DNA from: Thermoguttaceae bacterium
Lineage (GTDB): Bacteria; Planctomycetota; Planctomycetia; Pirellulales; Thermoguttaceae
Assembly (NCBI GenBank): GCA_017408405.1
Contig: JAFQUP010000025.1
Span: 1 to 64,000, forward strand
Direction: 5' to 3'
DNA length: 64,000 nt
A program made the translations under genes and the position numbers. The notes below the pieces were generated by a model. The model was not told where the DNA came from, searched no databases, and saw nothing but the letters and a program-made list of their open reading frames with translations. This document shows positions 44,008 through 53,503 of this stretch, in pieces (position 1 is the stretch's first letter; each line of letters starts with the position of its first letter).

Positions 44008-45321
44008 ATGAAAAGAAGTATTTATGGCATTTCCGCGTTCATTGCGGGAGTGCTGGCATCCTGCTCATTGTCAGGAGTCAGCAGAGCAAATGACATCTTA
44101 TTAGACGCCGAGGGAGAAAGCGCGGTGCCTACGGTTGAATCCGTAATGGAATCCGCAAAGGTAGAAACAGCTCCAGCAGCCGAATCCATTCAGGCAGAAA
44201 CTACGGCAGTCTCAACCACGACGGCCCAGGCGGCAACCGAAACCGTACCGGCGGAAACGGCAGCGCCTGTCATGGTTTATCAGGTTAAACCGGAACGCCG
44301 GTTTGAGTTCAGCGGCAATGCGTTTGCCACCTGGTGGGACGGATTCGGAGCCGGCAACAGTCTCAATCTGGATCAAATCTGGCTCACCGGAGAACGCGCG
44401 ATCGATACGGAAACTTACGGTTTTGACTGGGGATACCGCGTTGACGCCCTTTTCGGAACCAACGACGCGCGCTGCTTCAATGACGGCGGCTTTGATGGAA
44501 ACTGGAATCCAAGCAACGACGGCTACGTTCCTTCCATTTACCAGATTTACGCGGAAGTCGGCGTCGGAAATTTCTCTCTCAAAGTCGGTAAATTCGGAAC
44601 ACTCATTGGTTACGAATCGGTTGACGTCTCGGACAGACTTTTCAACAGTACGAGCTATATGTACGATCATGAGCCAAGCACGCACTGCGGAGGACTCCTG
44701 ACATACGATATGACCGAAAAACTTTCATTCAATTTCGGAATCACGACCGGCAGTGACACCAGTTTCGAGAATGAGGACGGCGATATTGGATTCCTGTTCG
44801 GTGTCGGCTACCAGCTCACGGACAGTTTCTACGTCGGTTACGCGGCGCACTGGGCCTCCATTCATGGCGGTGAAGACGGCGACCGAAGCAACAATTCATA
44901 CGATTATTATGATGTTTTCGGCGGTGAACCGGTCGGTGATCACGACGAGTATTTGCACACGGTCACCATCAGCTGGGACATTACGGATCGATTCAACTAT
45001 TCTTTCGTCACAAATTATGGCAGCATGACTCCTGAATATGCCGATTCATCCGTTTACGATCAGTTCGGCATCGCCAACTATTTCTCTTACGAACTGACGG
45101 AAAAACTTACGCTGGCTCTGCGCTACGAATGGTTCAATCAGTCCGCTGAAATCGAAGGTGAAACGGCAGATGCCAACTACCATGACCTTTCTCTCGGAGC
45201 CGTTTATCGTCCGACTGAAAATATCATGATTCGACCGGAGATTCGTTACGACTGGATCAACGAAATGGGAGAAGAAGACGAAGGTTTCGCCGGCGGTATC
45301 GGAGTTGGATTCTTTTTCTAA
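44008..45321 (+). CDS. Outer-membrane beta-barrel porin (BBP2-like)
   Basis: 437 aa. A signal peptide ends near SRAND (~residue 29). An Ala/Thr/Glu-rich spacer (~35-85) leads to a barrel beginning RRFEFSGNAFATWWDGFGAG. Alternating aromatic and polar residues run to the end and close in VGFFF with a terminal Phe. The pattern LNLDQIWLTGERAIDTETYGFDWGYRVDALFGTNDAR and the later FNSTSYMYDHEPSTHCGG match the putative beta-barrel porin-2 family. It would allow passive uptake of small solutes. Monocistronic, ended by a strong terminator. Confidence 0.88.
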   Translation: MKRSIYGISAFIAGVLASCSLSGVSRANDILLDAEGESAVPTVESVMESAKVETAPAAESIQAETTAVSTTTAQAATETVPAETAAPVMVYQVKPERRFEFSGNAFATWWDGFGAGNSLNLDQIWLTGERAIDTETYGFDWGYRVDALFGTNDARCFNDGGFDGNWNPSNDGYVPSIYQIYAEVGVGNFSLKVGKFGTLIGYESVDVSDRLFNSTSYMYDHEPSTHCGGLLTYDMTEKLSFNFGITTGSDTSFENEDGDIGFLFGVGYQLTDSFYVGYAAHWASIHGGEDGDRSNNSYDYYDVFGGEPVGDHDEYLHTVTISWDITDRFNYSFVTNYGSMTPEYADSSVYDQFGIANYFSYELTEKLTLALRYEWFNQSAEIEGETADANYHDLSLGAVYRPTENIMIRPEIRYDWINEMGEEDEGFAGGIGVGFFF

Positions 45322-45363
45322 TAAAAACATCCGCGTAAAAGCAAAATTCCACACGGAACAAAA

Positions 45364-45404
45364 AATCCGGAATATGAACTGACTCACATTCCGGATTCTT
45401 TTAT
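45364..45404 (+). terminator. Intrinsic terminator after the porin gene
   Basis: AATCCGGAAT pairs with ATTCCGGATT, 14-nt loop, followed by CTTTTATTT. Confidence 0.88.
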
Positions 45405-45607
45405 TTCTGTCCGCTTTCAAATTTATTTTTCATTACTTCAAAGAGCCGCGCCGATTGACAAATTCATCTATTGAGGATTTTACGCGCTCATGAAAGAAAA
45501 AAACTTCCCCCAACACGCGCCAGACACCGCGATTTCTCAACCGGTTTTCTTTACGTACCTCCAGTCTTTGGGAAAGGCCTCTTTCGAGTTTGACGTTTTC
45601 ACGGCAT

Positions 45608-45961
45608 CTATTTCAGGACCATGCGGTTTTTTTCGTCTACGTGAACGACTGTCGGCTTATGGGCACGCGCCTCTTCCTCAGTCATTGAAGCGTAAGTAAT
45701 GAGAACGACCGTATCCCCTGGATAGCCTTTTCTTGCCGCGGGACCGTTAAGCATAATGGTTCCTGAACCTGCCGGAGCTTCAATCAAATACGTAACCAGC
45801 CGTTCTCCATTATTGCAGTTCAAAACATGAACTTCCTCCCCCGGAAGCATATCGGCAGCCTCCAGAAGGTCCCTGTCCACGGCAATGCTTCCTTCATAAT
45901 CCAGTTTCGTGGCCGTCAGCGTGGCACGATGAATCTTCGATTTGAACATACTTCGGAACAT
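45608..45961 (-). CDS. panD: Aspartate 1-decarboxylase
   Basis: 117 aa from the ATG at 45961 (GGGGAG 7 nt upstream). It makes beta-alanine for pantothenate and CoA, and so for the acyl carrier arm. The self-processing site YEGSIAVD places Gly24-Ser25 exactly as in the family; Ser25 becomes the pyruvoyl group. Further motifs: NNGERLVTYLIEAPAGSG and NGPAARKGYPGDTVVLITY. Length is normal. No other pan genes are adjacent. Confidence 0.96.
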   Translation of the reverse strand: MFRSMFKSKIHRATLTATKLDYEGSIAVDRDLLEAADMLPGEEVHVLNCNNGERLVTYLIEAPAGSGTIMLNGPAARKGYPGDTVVLITYASMTEEEARAHKPTVVHVDEKNRMVLK

Positions 45962-46238
45962 AAACAGTCTCCCCGTCAGTTCTCCAAACAAAAATAATGA
46001 CTCTTTCGCATATTATAAAAAATTCCGGAAAATTTTCAAGAGGCAGACCCGGAAAATAATCAGGAAAGCTCCAAAAAACTCCTATTCACTTAATTATCTC
46101 CGTACCCCGGAAGATTTTTTTCCCCAATACTCAAAAAATTTTTCATTCTCAACCATCGTTTTCTCCCTGAAAAAAGGGGGTTAAGCAAAAAAATAAAAAA
46201 AATTTTAAAAAAAATGAGACCAAAGGGGTGGGAAACAC

Positions 46239-46267
46239 TTGACAAACGGTTTGCCGTCGGCTATACT
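46239..46267 (+). promoter_or_regulatory. Near-consensus promoter of the small basic protein gene
   Basis: TTGACA and TATACT with 17 nt between them. Transcription would start near 46274 and leave a leader of about 165 nt before the ATG at 46440. Confidence 0.8.
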
Positions 46268-46439
46268 TAAATTGTTGAAAGAAAGAGTTTCAAAATTTTC
46301 AGCGTTTGTTTTCACATTGAGAAAGTGGACAGATTCAAAGGATGGTGGTATTTTCTGTCCGCAGGCCCCTTGAATAAAATTGAGTAAAAGTTTTTTCACA
46401 ATTTTCGACATCTCCGGATGTCATCAAGGAGAACTCATC

Positions 46440-46706
46440 ATGTTCAACACTCAGTACGAATTGCACACGATCCGTAGCCCGAAAACCGCTCAGGAACGCC
46501 GCGCCAATACGCCGATCCGCCCCGTGGATCAGCCGCATGACGACGACTATTCCGTAAAATTCCGCCGCAGGACTCTCCCCTCCAAATATGATGAAGCGAT
46601 TTCCACCCGTATCGGATATCGTTCCTGGAAGGAAGAGAAACGCAATCAGGTGGAAGGAGCCGCAGTCGGTAAACGCATCAAAAGGCGAAAGCCCTGGATG
46701 CAGTGA
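46440..46706 (+). CDS. Small basic protein of unknown function
   Basis: 88 aa from the ATG at 46440, with AAGGAG 10 nt upstream. It is rich in Arg and Lys, lacks a signal peptide or membrane span, and ends in VGKRIKRRKPWMQ. The composition suits nucleic-acid or ribosome binding, but I know no family. The strong promoter, long leader and good ribosome site suggest high or controlled expression. It is a single-gene unit ended by a hairpin. Confidence 0.7.
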   Translation: MFNTQYELHTIRSPKTAQERRANTPIRPVDQPHDDDYSVKFRRRTLPSKYDEAISTRIGYRSWKEEKRNQVEGAAVGKRIKRRKPWMQ

Positions 46707-46826
46707 TTCGTACCGAAGTGGTTTTTCTTTTCGATTTTGAATGATTTAACTGCTAAACAAATCGTTCCTCATGGGACGAACGATATGAAAACATACTTCG
46801 GTCAATAATCCGCTATCCTTTTTAGA

Positions 46827-46859
46827 GTCCGTGCGTTCAGGCGCGCGGACTTCTTTTTC
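46827..46859 (+). terminator. Intrinsic terminator
   Basis: GTCCGTGCG pairs with CGCGCGGAC around TTCAGG, then TTCTTTTT. A weaker hairpin, ATCGTTC/GAACGAT, lies upstream at about 46759-46782. Confidence 0.8.
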
Positions 46860-46946
46860 ATTTCATCTGAAACTTCATGCTGAATTTTATGTGGAGTAAA
46901 ATCCGCGATTTCCGCCATTAAATCTCAACCGGTTAAAATTTAAAAT

Positions 46947-49250
46947 ATGAATACCCGATTCTTCAGTTTTTATGGAGGCTGGATCATTTCAGTCGCTGTT
47001 TTTCTTGGTGTTTCAAATATTTTCGGCGCGCAAATTGCCCGTGACGGTGAATCGGACTATCAAATTCTTATTCCCGATTCACCGACTCCCGCGGAGCTGA
47101 AGGCAGCGGAGGAACTTCAGTATTTCCTTCGGGAAATGACCGGCGCGCAGCTGAATATCATCGGAGAACAGGAGGCGGGCGACATTGACCCGAAAACAGC
47201 CGAACCGAAACGAAAATACCTGGCCGTGGGAGCGTCCCAGACCGCCAAACAGCATATTAATCACGAAGACCTGAAACCTGATGAAATTCCGATTGAGGTT
47301 CTTCCAAACGACCTGATTCTTTTGACTGGCGGAAAAAAACTTGGGACACTCAACGCGGTCTATGTTTTCCTGGAAAAACTTGGCATTCGCTTCTGGACCG
47401 CGGATTTTTCTCACATACCGAAAACAGCCGATCTGCGCGTGGAAAACGGACTGCGAGTTTCTCACGCTCCCGCCCTTTCCTACCGTGCGGTCTACCAGCG
47501 TCAGGCCTGGGATACGGACTACTCTCTCCGCAACCGCCTGAATGGGCACCGCCACCGGATTCCTAAAGAACTCGGCGGAAACGAAATTCTTCTGAACTGG
47601 GTCCATTCTTTCTACCACTACCTTCCGCCATCCAAATACTTTGAGGCACATCCCGATTGGTACGCGGAAATCAATGGAAAGCGTGTCAGCGACAACTCTC
47701 AGCTCTGCCTGACTAACGAAGAAATGACGCGTGAAGTAATCAGGAACGTTCTTGCTGAACTGCGCGAAAAACCGAACACCCGTATTCTGGACCTTTCCCA
47801 GAACGACAACAGAAAACCGTGCGTCTGCTCAAAATGCAGTGAACTGGATCAAAAAGAAGGGAGTCAGGCCGCCTCACTGATTCAATTCGTGAATAAAGTA
47901 GCGGAAGCGGTGGAAAAAGAATTCCCCAATGTCCTCGTGGAAACACTTGCCTACCAGTACACACGAAAAATCCCAAAGACAATCCGTCCCCGGGACAATG
48001 TCCTGATTCGCCTTTGCTCAATTGAATGTTCGTTTCTCAAACCGCTCGATGACCCGACCAACGCGGAATTCGCGAAAGATATGGAAGATTGGCGAAAAAT
48101 CTCAAAGCAGCTTTTTGTCTGGGATTACGCGACAAACTATCATGACTACATTGGGCCGTTTCCAAACTTGAGAGCAATTGGACCAAACATTAAATACTTC
48201 GTCAAAAACGGCTGCATTGGACTTTTTGAAGAGGCGGAGGGTGACGACTTTGCCGAACTGCGCAACTGGGTTCAGGCTCAGCTGATGTGGGACGCTTCAC
48301 TCGACCCCGAAAAACTTAAGGCGGAATTTCTCGAAGGATACTATGGCTCTGAAGCCGCTCCATTCATTCAGAAATATCTTGACGCACTTCACGACCGCGC
48401 GGAAAAAGTTGACGTTTATCTCGGATGTTTCGGAGCGAAAACGACAAAATGGCTCGACCTTGAAACCATGAACAAAGCACAGCGTTTCATGAATCAGGCA
48501 GTCGAAGCCTCCCAAAAAGCTTACGGTGAAAACTCTCCGTACTTTCGTCACCTGCGCAAAACAAAACTCGCGATCGACAGCGTCTGGCTTTATCGTTACG
48601 CCTCCCTTCAACACGAAGCCGTAAAAAAGAATCTTCCGTATGAAGGGCCAAAAGATTTGGCGGCAGCTGCCGATGATTTTGAAGAAACGTGCGCGGAATT
48701 CGGCATTCACGCGCCGTCAATCGGGCAATCAAACGCCATTTCACAAATTACCGCCGGTCTCAAACAGAATGCCGCGGTGAACCGGGACCTTCCTGATTTC
48801 TGCAAAAACATTCCAAGCGAACGGATTCTGATTTTAAGTCCGCTCATGTTCCTGAATGTGAGTAATCGGGCCAAAATGGTTAATGACCCAGCCGCAGTTG
48901 CTCAAAAGGCAATGAAAATGGACATCAGCGTCAATTGGAATCTTCAATATCACCCTGAATTTACGGGAAAATACCGAATCTACGCTTCCCTGCGCTGCGA
49001 AGGGAAAGAAAAAGATCAAAAAATCTGTACTTGGGGACTCTACGATACGGAAAAAAAACGCTCCGTAAAAACACTTCCCCAATTTTCTTCGCAGTTTATG
49101 AACGAAGACGGAAAATTTGATTCAAACTATCGCTGGTTTGACCTCGGCTCCGTAGAGATTCCCTCAAACTGTTACCTTTGGTTCGCTCACGGACAAAGTC
49201 CGGACCTGGACGCGTTTTTCATCGACAGAGTCATTTTTATCGCGGAATAA
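46947..49250 (+). CDS. DUF4838 secreted protein (glycosidase-like)
   Basis: 767 aa with an N-terminal signal peptide (residues ~1-27, ending IFGAQ). The first ~120 residues resemble the alpha-glucuronidase/GH20 N-terminal fold (PAELKAAEELQYFLREMTGA), followed by a DUF4838 domain: YRAVYQRQAWD, LDLSQNDNRKPCVCSKCSELDQ, FVNKVAEAVEKEFPNVLVETLAY, RLCSIECSFLKPLDDP and GLFEEAEGDDFAELRNWVQAQLMWD. The paired Cys and acidic residues fit an active-site barrel. The C-terminal ~150 residues look like a beta-sandwich. It probably acts on glycans outside the cytoplasm; the substrate is unknown. It stands alone, without sulfatases or a TonB receptor nearby. Confidence 0.88.
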   Translation: MNTRFFSFYGGWIISVAVFLGVSNIFGAQIARDGESDYQILIPDSPTPAELKAAEELQYFLREMTGAQLNIIGEQEAGDIDPKTAEPKRKYLAVGASQTAKQHINHEDLKPDEIPIEVLPNDLILLTGGKKLGTLNAVYVFLEKLGIRFWTADFSHIPKTADLRVENGLRVSHAPALSYRAVYQRQAWDTDYSLRNRLNGHRHRIPKELGGNEILLNWVHSFYHYLPPSKYFEAHPDWYAEINGKRVSDNSQLCLTNEEMTREVIRNVLAELREKPNTRILDLSQNDNRKPCVCSKCSELDQKEGSQAASLIQFVNKVAEAVEKEFPNVLVETLAYQYTRKIPKTIRPRDNVLIRLCSIECSFLKPLDDPTNAEFAKDMEDWRKISKQLFVWDYATNYHDYIGPFPNLRAIGPNIKYFVKNGCIGLFEEAEGDDFAELRNWVQAQLMWDASLDPEKLKAEFLEGYYGSEAAPFIQKYLDALHDRAEKVDVYLGCFGAKTTKWLDLETMNKAQRFMNQAVEASQKAYGENSPYFRHLRKTKLAIDSVWLYRYASLQHEAVKKNLPYEGPKDLAAAADDFEETCAEFGIHAPSIGQSNAISQITAGLKQNAAVNRDLPDFCKNIPSERILILSPLMFLNVSNRAKMVNDPAAVAQKAMKMDISVNWNLQYHPEFTGKYRIYASLRCEGKEKDQKICTWGLYDTEKKRSVKTLPQFSSQFMNEDGKFDSNYRWFDLGSVEIPSNCYLWFAHGQSPDLDAFFIDRVIFIAE

Positions 49251-49291
49251 AATACTCTCCACGAAATAAATTTTCTCCTCTCACAAAAACC

Positions 49292-49322
49292 GCGGGCGGA
49301 AACCACTCTGCCCGCCTCTTTA
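49292..49322 (+). terminator. Hairpin terminator after the DUF4838 gene
   Basis: GCGGGC pairs with GCCCGC, followed by CTCTTTAT, 40 nt after the stop. Confidence 0.65.
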
Positions 49323-49458
49323 TGCTTCCCGCGAAATCCGCCTCAAAATAAGCTAAACATACTCTTTCTCCCCCCTTCACGTCATTACCCATTTTAAAAT
49401 TCCCAAAAAACTTGAAAATATTTTTTGAAATTTCCTCAAAAAAAACTCTCAGTCCGAC

Positions 49459-49486
49459 TTGTTTTCAAAACAGAATATGGTATAAT
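49459..49486 (+). promoter_or_regulatory. Candidate promoter of the NfnA-like gene
   Basis: TTGTTT and TATAAT with 16 nt between them, about 65 nt upstream of the ATG at 49553. Confidence 0.6.
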
Positions 49487-49552
49487 TGGAAAATCGATAT
49501 GTTTTTAAATTTTTTTAATTTCAAGATTGGATAATTATCCCAGAAAAAAATC

Positions 49553-50401
49553 ATGTTGGAAATCCGCAGCAAGCGCGAAGTAGCTCCGCGCATTTTTGAA
49601 ATGATCGTTCATGCCCCTCGAATCGCCGCTAAAGCCATGCCAGGGCATTTTGTCATTGCTATGCCGGACGAAGTTGGCGAACGCATTCCCCTCACGATCG
49701 CAGACTATGACCGGGAAGCGGGAACCGTTACGCTGGTTTTGATGACTGTCGGCGTTTCCTCTACGAAACTCTCCCGCCTTGAAACCGGTGATTCGCTTTA
49801 CGCGTTAATCGGTCCCCTCGGCAATCCCTCTGAAATGGAGAATTTCGGTACGGTCGTCCTCGTAGCCGGCGGCGTTGGCACTGCTCCCGTCTACCCTATC
49901 GCCAAAATGCTTCATGAAATTGGCAATAAAGTCATCGTGATCCAGGGAGCACGAACAAAAGATCTGCTTTTCTGGGTAGATAAAATGGCGGCGGTCTGCG
50001 ACGAACACATTGTCTGCACAGATGACGGAACGTTCGGCCGCGAAGCCCGTGTTACCGATCCGCTGAAAGAAATTCTGGAAGCCCGAAAAGATGAAATTGG
50101 CTGTGTCTGGACCATTGGTCCGGCAATTATGATGAAATTCTGCGCGTTAACCACTGCTCCATTTGGAGTCAAAACAGTCGCCAGCCTTAACACGATCATG
50201 ATTGACGGTACCGGAATGTGCGGCGGTTGCCGATGCACAATTGGCGGTCAAACCCGATTCGTCTGCTGTGAAGGTCCTGAATTTGACGCCCACCAGATTG
50301 AATGGGATTCCATTTTGAAACGTCAGCAGCAGTTCAAATGTCAGGAAAAGTGCTCCATGGACCGTTACGTTGAAATTTGGAAAGAAGAAGAAAATAAATA
50401 A
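49553..50401 (+). CDS. Ferredoxin-NADP reductase-like subunit (NfnA/SudB type)
   Basis: 282 aa FAD/NAD-binding flavoprotein with an iron-sulfur site. The FAD-binding barrel holds RIPLTIADYD, the NAD domain holds VVLVAGGVGTAPVYPIAKML (~100-119), and the C-terminus has Cys in GTGMCGGCRCTIGG and FVCCEGPEFDAHQIEWD, the 2Fe-2S ligands of this family. Together with the next gene it matches NfnAB, the electron-bifurcating transhydrogenase that couples ferredoxin and NADH to NADPH in anaerobes. Sulfide dehydrogenase or glutamate synthase accessory roles are alternatives. Confidence 0.9.
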   Translation: MLEIRSKREVAPRIFEMIVHAPRIAAKAMPGHFVIAMPDEVGERIPLTIADYDREAGTVTLVLMTVGVSSTKLSRLETGDSLYALIGPLGNPSEMENFGTVVLVAGGVGTAPVYPIAKMLHEIGNKVIVIQGARTKDLLFWVDKMAAVCDEHIVCTDDGTFGREARVTDPLKEILEARKDEIGCVWTIGPAIMMKFCALTTAPFGVKTVASLNTIMIDGTGMCGGCRCTIGGQTRFVCCEGPEFDAHQIEWDSILKRQQQFKCQEKCSMDRYVEIWKEEENK

Positions 50402-50518
50402 CCCAAAAGATATTCTTTCCATTTAATCCAATAATTCATTCGTTCAATCGGAGCGAAATCTGGAAAGAAGCCGAATTTCGAACATTTCGCGTATCGAAAC
50501 GCAAAAAAATAAAATACT

Positions 50519-50541
50519 AATATGTTGAATACTAACATATT
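50519..50541. promoter_or_regulatory. Inverted repeat between the two Nfn-like genes
   Basis: AATATGTT and AACATATT separated by GAATACT, a perfect 8-bp inverted repeat in a 282-nt gap. It is too AT-rich for a strong terminator and looks like an operator or a weak RNA hairpin. Confidence 0.4.
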
Positions 50542-50683
50542 GGAAAAGCGCGGGACATTTTTGCTCCCGACTCAAATTTTAGGATTCCGGCTTGAAAAAT
50601 TACGCGTGTCCTTTTCCTGGAAGCCGACTCACCTTTCCAGTCCGGCAAAATACCGTTAAAATTAGTAATTAAAGGTAAATTCA

Positions 50684-52087
50684 ATGAAAAATATCAACGA
50701 AATTCAGCCTACTCGTACTCCCATGCGTGAACAGGACCCAAAAGTTCGCGCTCGCAATTTTCAGGAAGTACCTTTTGGCTATTCTGTGGAAGAAGCCCGT
50801 CAGGAGGCTGCCCGTTGTTTAAACTGCCCTCGCCCGCTGTGTGTTACCGGCTGTCCGGTAAATGTGAATATTCCAGAATTTGTGGCACTTATTGACCAGG
50901 GAGATTTTGCCGGAGCAGCCCGCGCCATCAAAAAAACCAGTGCGTTACCGGCTGTTTGCGGTCGTGTCTGCCCGCAGGAAAGTCAGTGTGAATCCAAGTG
51001 CATTCTGGGCCGTAAATTTGAGCCATTGGCAATCGGACGTCTGGAACGTTTCGCCGCGGATTACGAACGTGAGAATAATTTGGTCCAGATACCGGAAAAG
51101 GCACCGGCTACCGGTAAAAAAGTGGCTGTCATAGGCTCTGGACCGGCAGGACTGACTGTCGCGGGAGATTTGATCCTTCGCGGGCATGAAGTAGTCGTTT
51201 TTGAGGCATTTCACCAGGCGGGCGGCGTCTTAATGTACGGCATCCCGGAATTTCGTCTCCCGAAAGACATCGTGCAGAAAGAAGTTCATTATCTTGAGGA
51301 ACTTGGAGTTCAGTTTGAGCTGAACCAGGTCGGCGGCAGAAGTGTTGACGTTCGCGAGCTTTTGGAAAAAGAAGGTTTCGACGCGGTATTTCTTGGAGTT
51401 GGTGCCGGGCTTCCGTCCTTTATGCCAATTCCGGGGACAGAACTGGGAAATGTTTATTCCGCGAACGAATACCTGACCCGTTCGAACCTCATGAAGGCAT
51501 ATCGTTTTCCGGAATACGATACTCCAATCGCGGTCGGCAAAAACGTTTGTGTCATTGGCGGTGGAAATGTCGCGATGGATGCGGCCCGAACCGCGTTACG
51601 TCTTGGAGCGGAAACGGTTAAAATCGTTTATCGACGTTCGGAAGAAGAACTGCCCGCGCGCGCAGAGGAGGTTCATCACGCAAAAGAAGAAGGCGTGGAA
51701 TTTAAACTGTTGACCAATCCAATTTCTCTGCAGGGAGATGAGAACGGCATCATTAAGTCTATTACCTGCGTGCAAATGGAACTGGGAGAACCAGACGCGA
51801 CAGGGCGGCGCTCTCCGGTGAAGATTGAGGGTTCAGAATTTACTTTTGAAACCGACCTGGTCATTTTTGCCGTCGGAACTGGCGCGAACCCGATTATCAC
51901 GCAGTCGGTTGAAGGGCTTGAGCTGAATAAACGCGGATACATTGTGGCAGACGAAAACGGAAGAACTTCCATCGACGGCGTTTGGGCGGGCGGTGACATC
52001 GTGACCGGGGCCGCTACTGTCATCAAAGCGATGGGGGCCGGGCGCCAGGCCGCGAAAGATATGCACGAATGGCTCATGAACAAGTGA
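50684..52087 (+). CDS. Glutamate synthase small subunit-like oxidoreductase (NfnB/GltD type)
   Basis: 467 aa, the standard length for GltD/NfnB. The N-terminal Cys-rich domain has CLNCPRPLCVTGCPVN (~46-61) and CGRVCPQESQCESKC (~91-105) for 4Fe-4S clusters. FAD loop VAVIGSGPAGLTVAGDL at ~148, NADPH loop VCVIGGGNVAMDAARTA at ~288, and the closing GVWAGGDIVTGAATVIKAMGAGRQAA are all present. No GltB large subunit is near, and the preceding gene is NfnA-like, so the pair is read as NfnAB rather than glutamate synthase. The gap of 282 nt is long for an operon. Confidence 0.92.
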   Translation: MKNINEIQPTRTPMREQDPKVRARNFQEVPFGYSVEEARQEAARCLNCPRPLCVTGCPVNVNIPEFVALIDQGDFAGAARAIKKTSALPAVCGRVCPQESQCESKCILGRKFEPLAIGRLERFAADYERENNLVQIPEKAPATGKKVAVIGSGPAGLTVAGDLILRGHEVVVFEAFHQAGGVLMYGIPEFRLPKDIVQKEVHYLEELGVQFELNQVGGRSVDVRELLEKEGFDAVFLGVGAGLPSFMPIPGTELGNVYSANEYLTRSNLMKAYRFPEYDTPIAVGKNVCVIGGGNVAMDAARTALRLGAETVKIVYRRSEEELPARAEEVHHAKEEGVEFKLLTNPISLQGDENGIIKSITCVQMELGEPDATGRRSPVKIEGSEFTFETDLVIFAVGTGANPIITQSVEGLELNKRGYIVADENGRTSIDGVWAGGDIVTGAATVIKAMGAGRQAAKDMHEWLMNK

Positions 52088-52096
52088 TTTTTATTT

Positions 52097-52132
52097 GTCG
52101 GGGAATCTATTTCAGGGATTCCCCGACTTTTT
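52097..52132 (+). terminator. Strong intrinsic terminator
   Basis: GTCGGGGAATC pairs with GATTCCCCGAC, followed by TTTTT, 10 nt after the NfnB-like gene. Confidence 0.92.
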
Positions 52133-52185
52133 GAAATCTTTCCAAATTTTTGTTTTTTAGATTTAAATATTTCAGGAACAATTTA

Positions 52186-52362
52186 ATGGAAGTCGAACAT
52201 TACTCAATTGATCGAAAATCTAACGGAGTTCTCATCGTCCGCGTTCATTCATGGGACTCGGAGGGTCAGCCTTTGCCGGATGCCGTATTTACGTTTCGAC
52301 CGAATGATCCTCAGTACGAAATCTGGTCCAAACGTTTTTTTGAGCAAAACAGTACTCGCTGA
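52186..52362 (+). CDS. Small protein of unknown function
   Basis: 58 aa from the ATG at 52186, with AGGAAC 7 nt upstream. It starts MEVEHYSIDRKSNGVLIVRVHSWD and contains PDAVFTFRPNDPQY, suggesting a short beta-rich fold. No signal peptide, Cys pair or known motif. The gene sits between a strong terminator and a convergent gene. Confidence 0.6.
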   Translation: MEVEHYSIDRKSNGVLIVRVHSWDSEGQPLPDAVFTFRPNDPQYEIWSKRFFEQNSTR

Positions 52363-52436
52363 GTCTCTCCGCTCCGCCTCAATTTTGATCAATTTATCAG
52401 GCGTAATCGGTTTGAAACACAAAAATTTGTTTCGTT

Positions 52437-53297
52437 TCATTCCGAAAGATTTTCGATAATATCCGCAATCTCTTCGTCATTTTCGTCGTCATGCTTTTCT
52501 CTTTGTCCCTGATCTTCACCAACTCGCACGGTGTCGTCAGGTGAATTTTGAAAATTCTCCGGCTCTTCAACACTTTTCCTTTTCCGCTGCTCTTCTTCCT
52601 GTTCGAGCTTCCGATCCATCGCGGGCATAACACTTCCGCGATAGAGCAACTCCATTAGCGGATTATTTTTAATCATCCGCATCGTTCGGTAAGTCCGCTC
52701 CCCTTCTTTTCCATCCATTTCCACTTCAATCGAATTTCCCGCCGCGTCCACCAGCGTCGCGAAATAACGAACAGTTCCATCATCATCCTGCGTCATTCGA
52801 CAATCATCTATCTGCGCCGTATCCGCGTCAAACTGATCTGCCTCAACTTTTTTCAAAACCGTGGTTTCGCGTTTCGGAACATCCGGGTTTTCTGGTGAAA
52901 CAGTCTCCATAATCTGCTCAAGATCCTCCATTTGAATCTTTTCCAGCTGCCGTTTTTTCCTCACCAGCTCACTTCGCGCTTCATCATCCGTAAGCCCCTG
53001 AATTCTCTGCGCCTCCCGATCAATTTGCTTCTGAGGATCTTCCGCTGCCTTTTCAAGTTCTTCTGAAGTTTGTCCCGTTCGTTCAGCCTCACGTCGAAGA
53101 CGAATCTTCTCTTTTTCTTCCTCCGTAAGTTCCGGTTGCGGTTTCCGCGGTTTCTTCGTCACCTCCGCGGTATTTTTTCCCTGCGTAGTTTCAATGCTTT
53201 CTTTCTCATGAAAATAAAAAATAGAAAGCAAAAGCAAAATTCCGGCTAAAACGAGAACTGAAATCAGGATTGAAAGACGATTCAGGGTCCAATTCAT
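52437..53297 (-). CDS. Membrane-anchored charged protein, function unknown
   Basis: 286 aa with one N-terminal membrane span (~residues 7-29, LSILISVLVLAGILLLLSIFYF). The next ~110 residues are Lys/Glu/Arg-rich and strongly helical, probably a coiled coil (EEEKEKIRLRREAERTG, EARSELVRKKRQLEKIQMEDLEQIM). A short beta-like region with YFATLVDAAGNSIEVEMDGKEGERTYRTM follows, then an acidic tail. The topology suggests a protein spanning from the membrane into the periplasm or cytoplasm. Family not recognised. Confidence 0.7.
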   Translation of the reverse strand: MNWTLNRLSILISVLVLAGILLLLSIFYFHEKESIETTQGKNTAEVTKKPRKPQPELTEEEKEKIRLRREAERTGQTSEELEKAAEDPQKQIDREAQRIQGLTDDEARSELVRKKRQLEKIQMEDLEQIMETVSPENPDVPKRETTVLKKVEADQFDADTAQIDDCRMTQDDDGTVRYFATLVDAAGNSIEVEMDGKEGERTYRTMRMIKNNPLMELLYRGSVMPAMDRKLEQEEEQRKRKSVEEPENFQNSPDDTVRVGEDQGQREKHDDENDEEIADIIENLSE

Positions 53298-53503
53298 AGA
53301 TAAACCTCCCGAAACAGAATAGTAACGAAAATTTTTTTCTCAGTATAGTCGAAAAGCTCTAAAACGTCAAGCAAAAATCAGAGAAAATCGTGAAAAAAAT
53401 AAAAAAGGAGTAAAGTCCCCCGTAGAAAAAAATTTTTTTTCGTGTATAATAAATAGGGACCCGACAGGAAATAAATCAATTAGTGAATTGAAGGTAATTT
53501 TTC

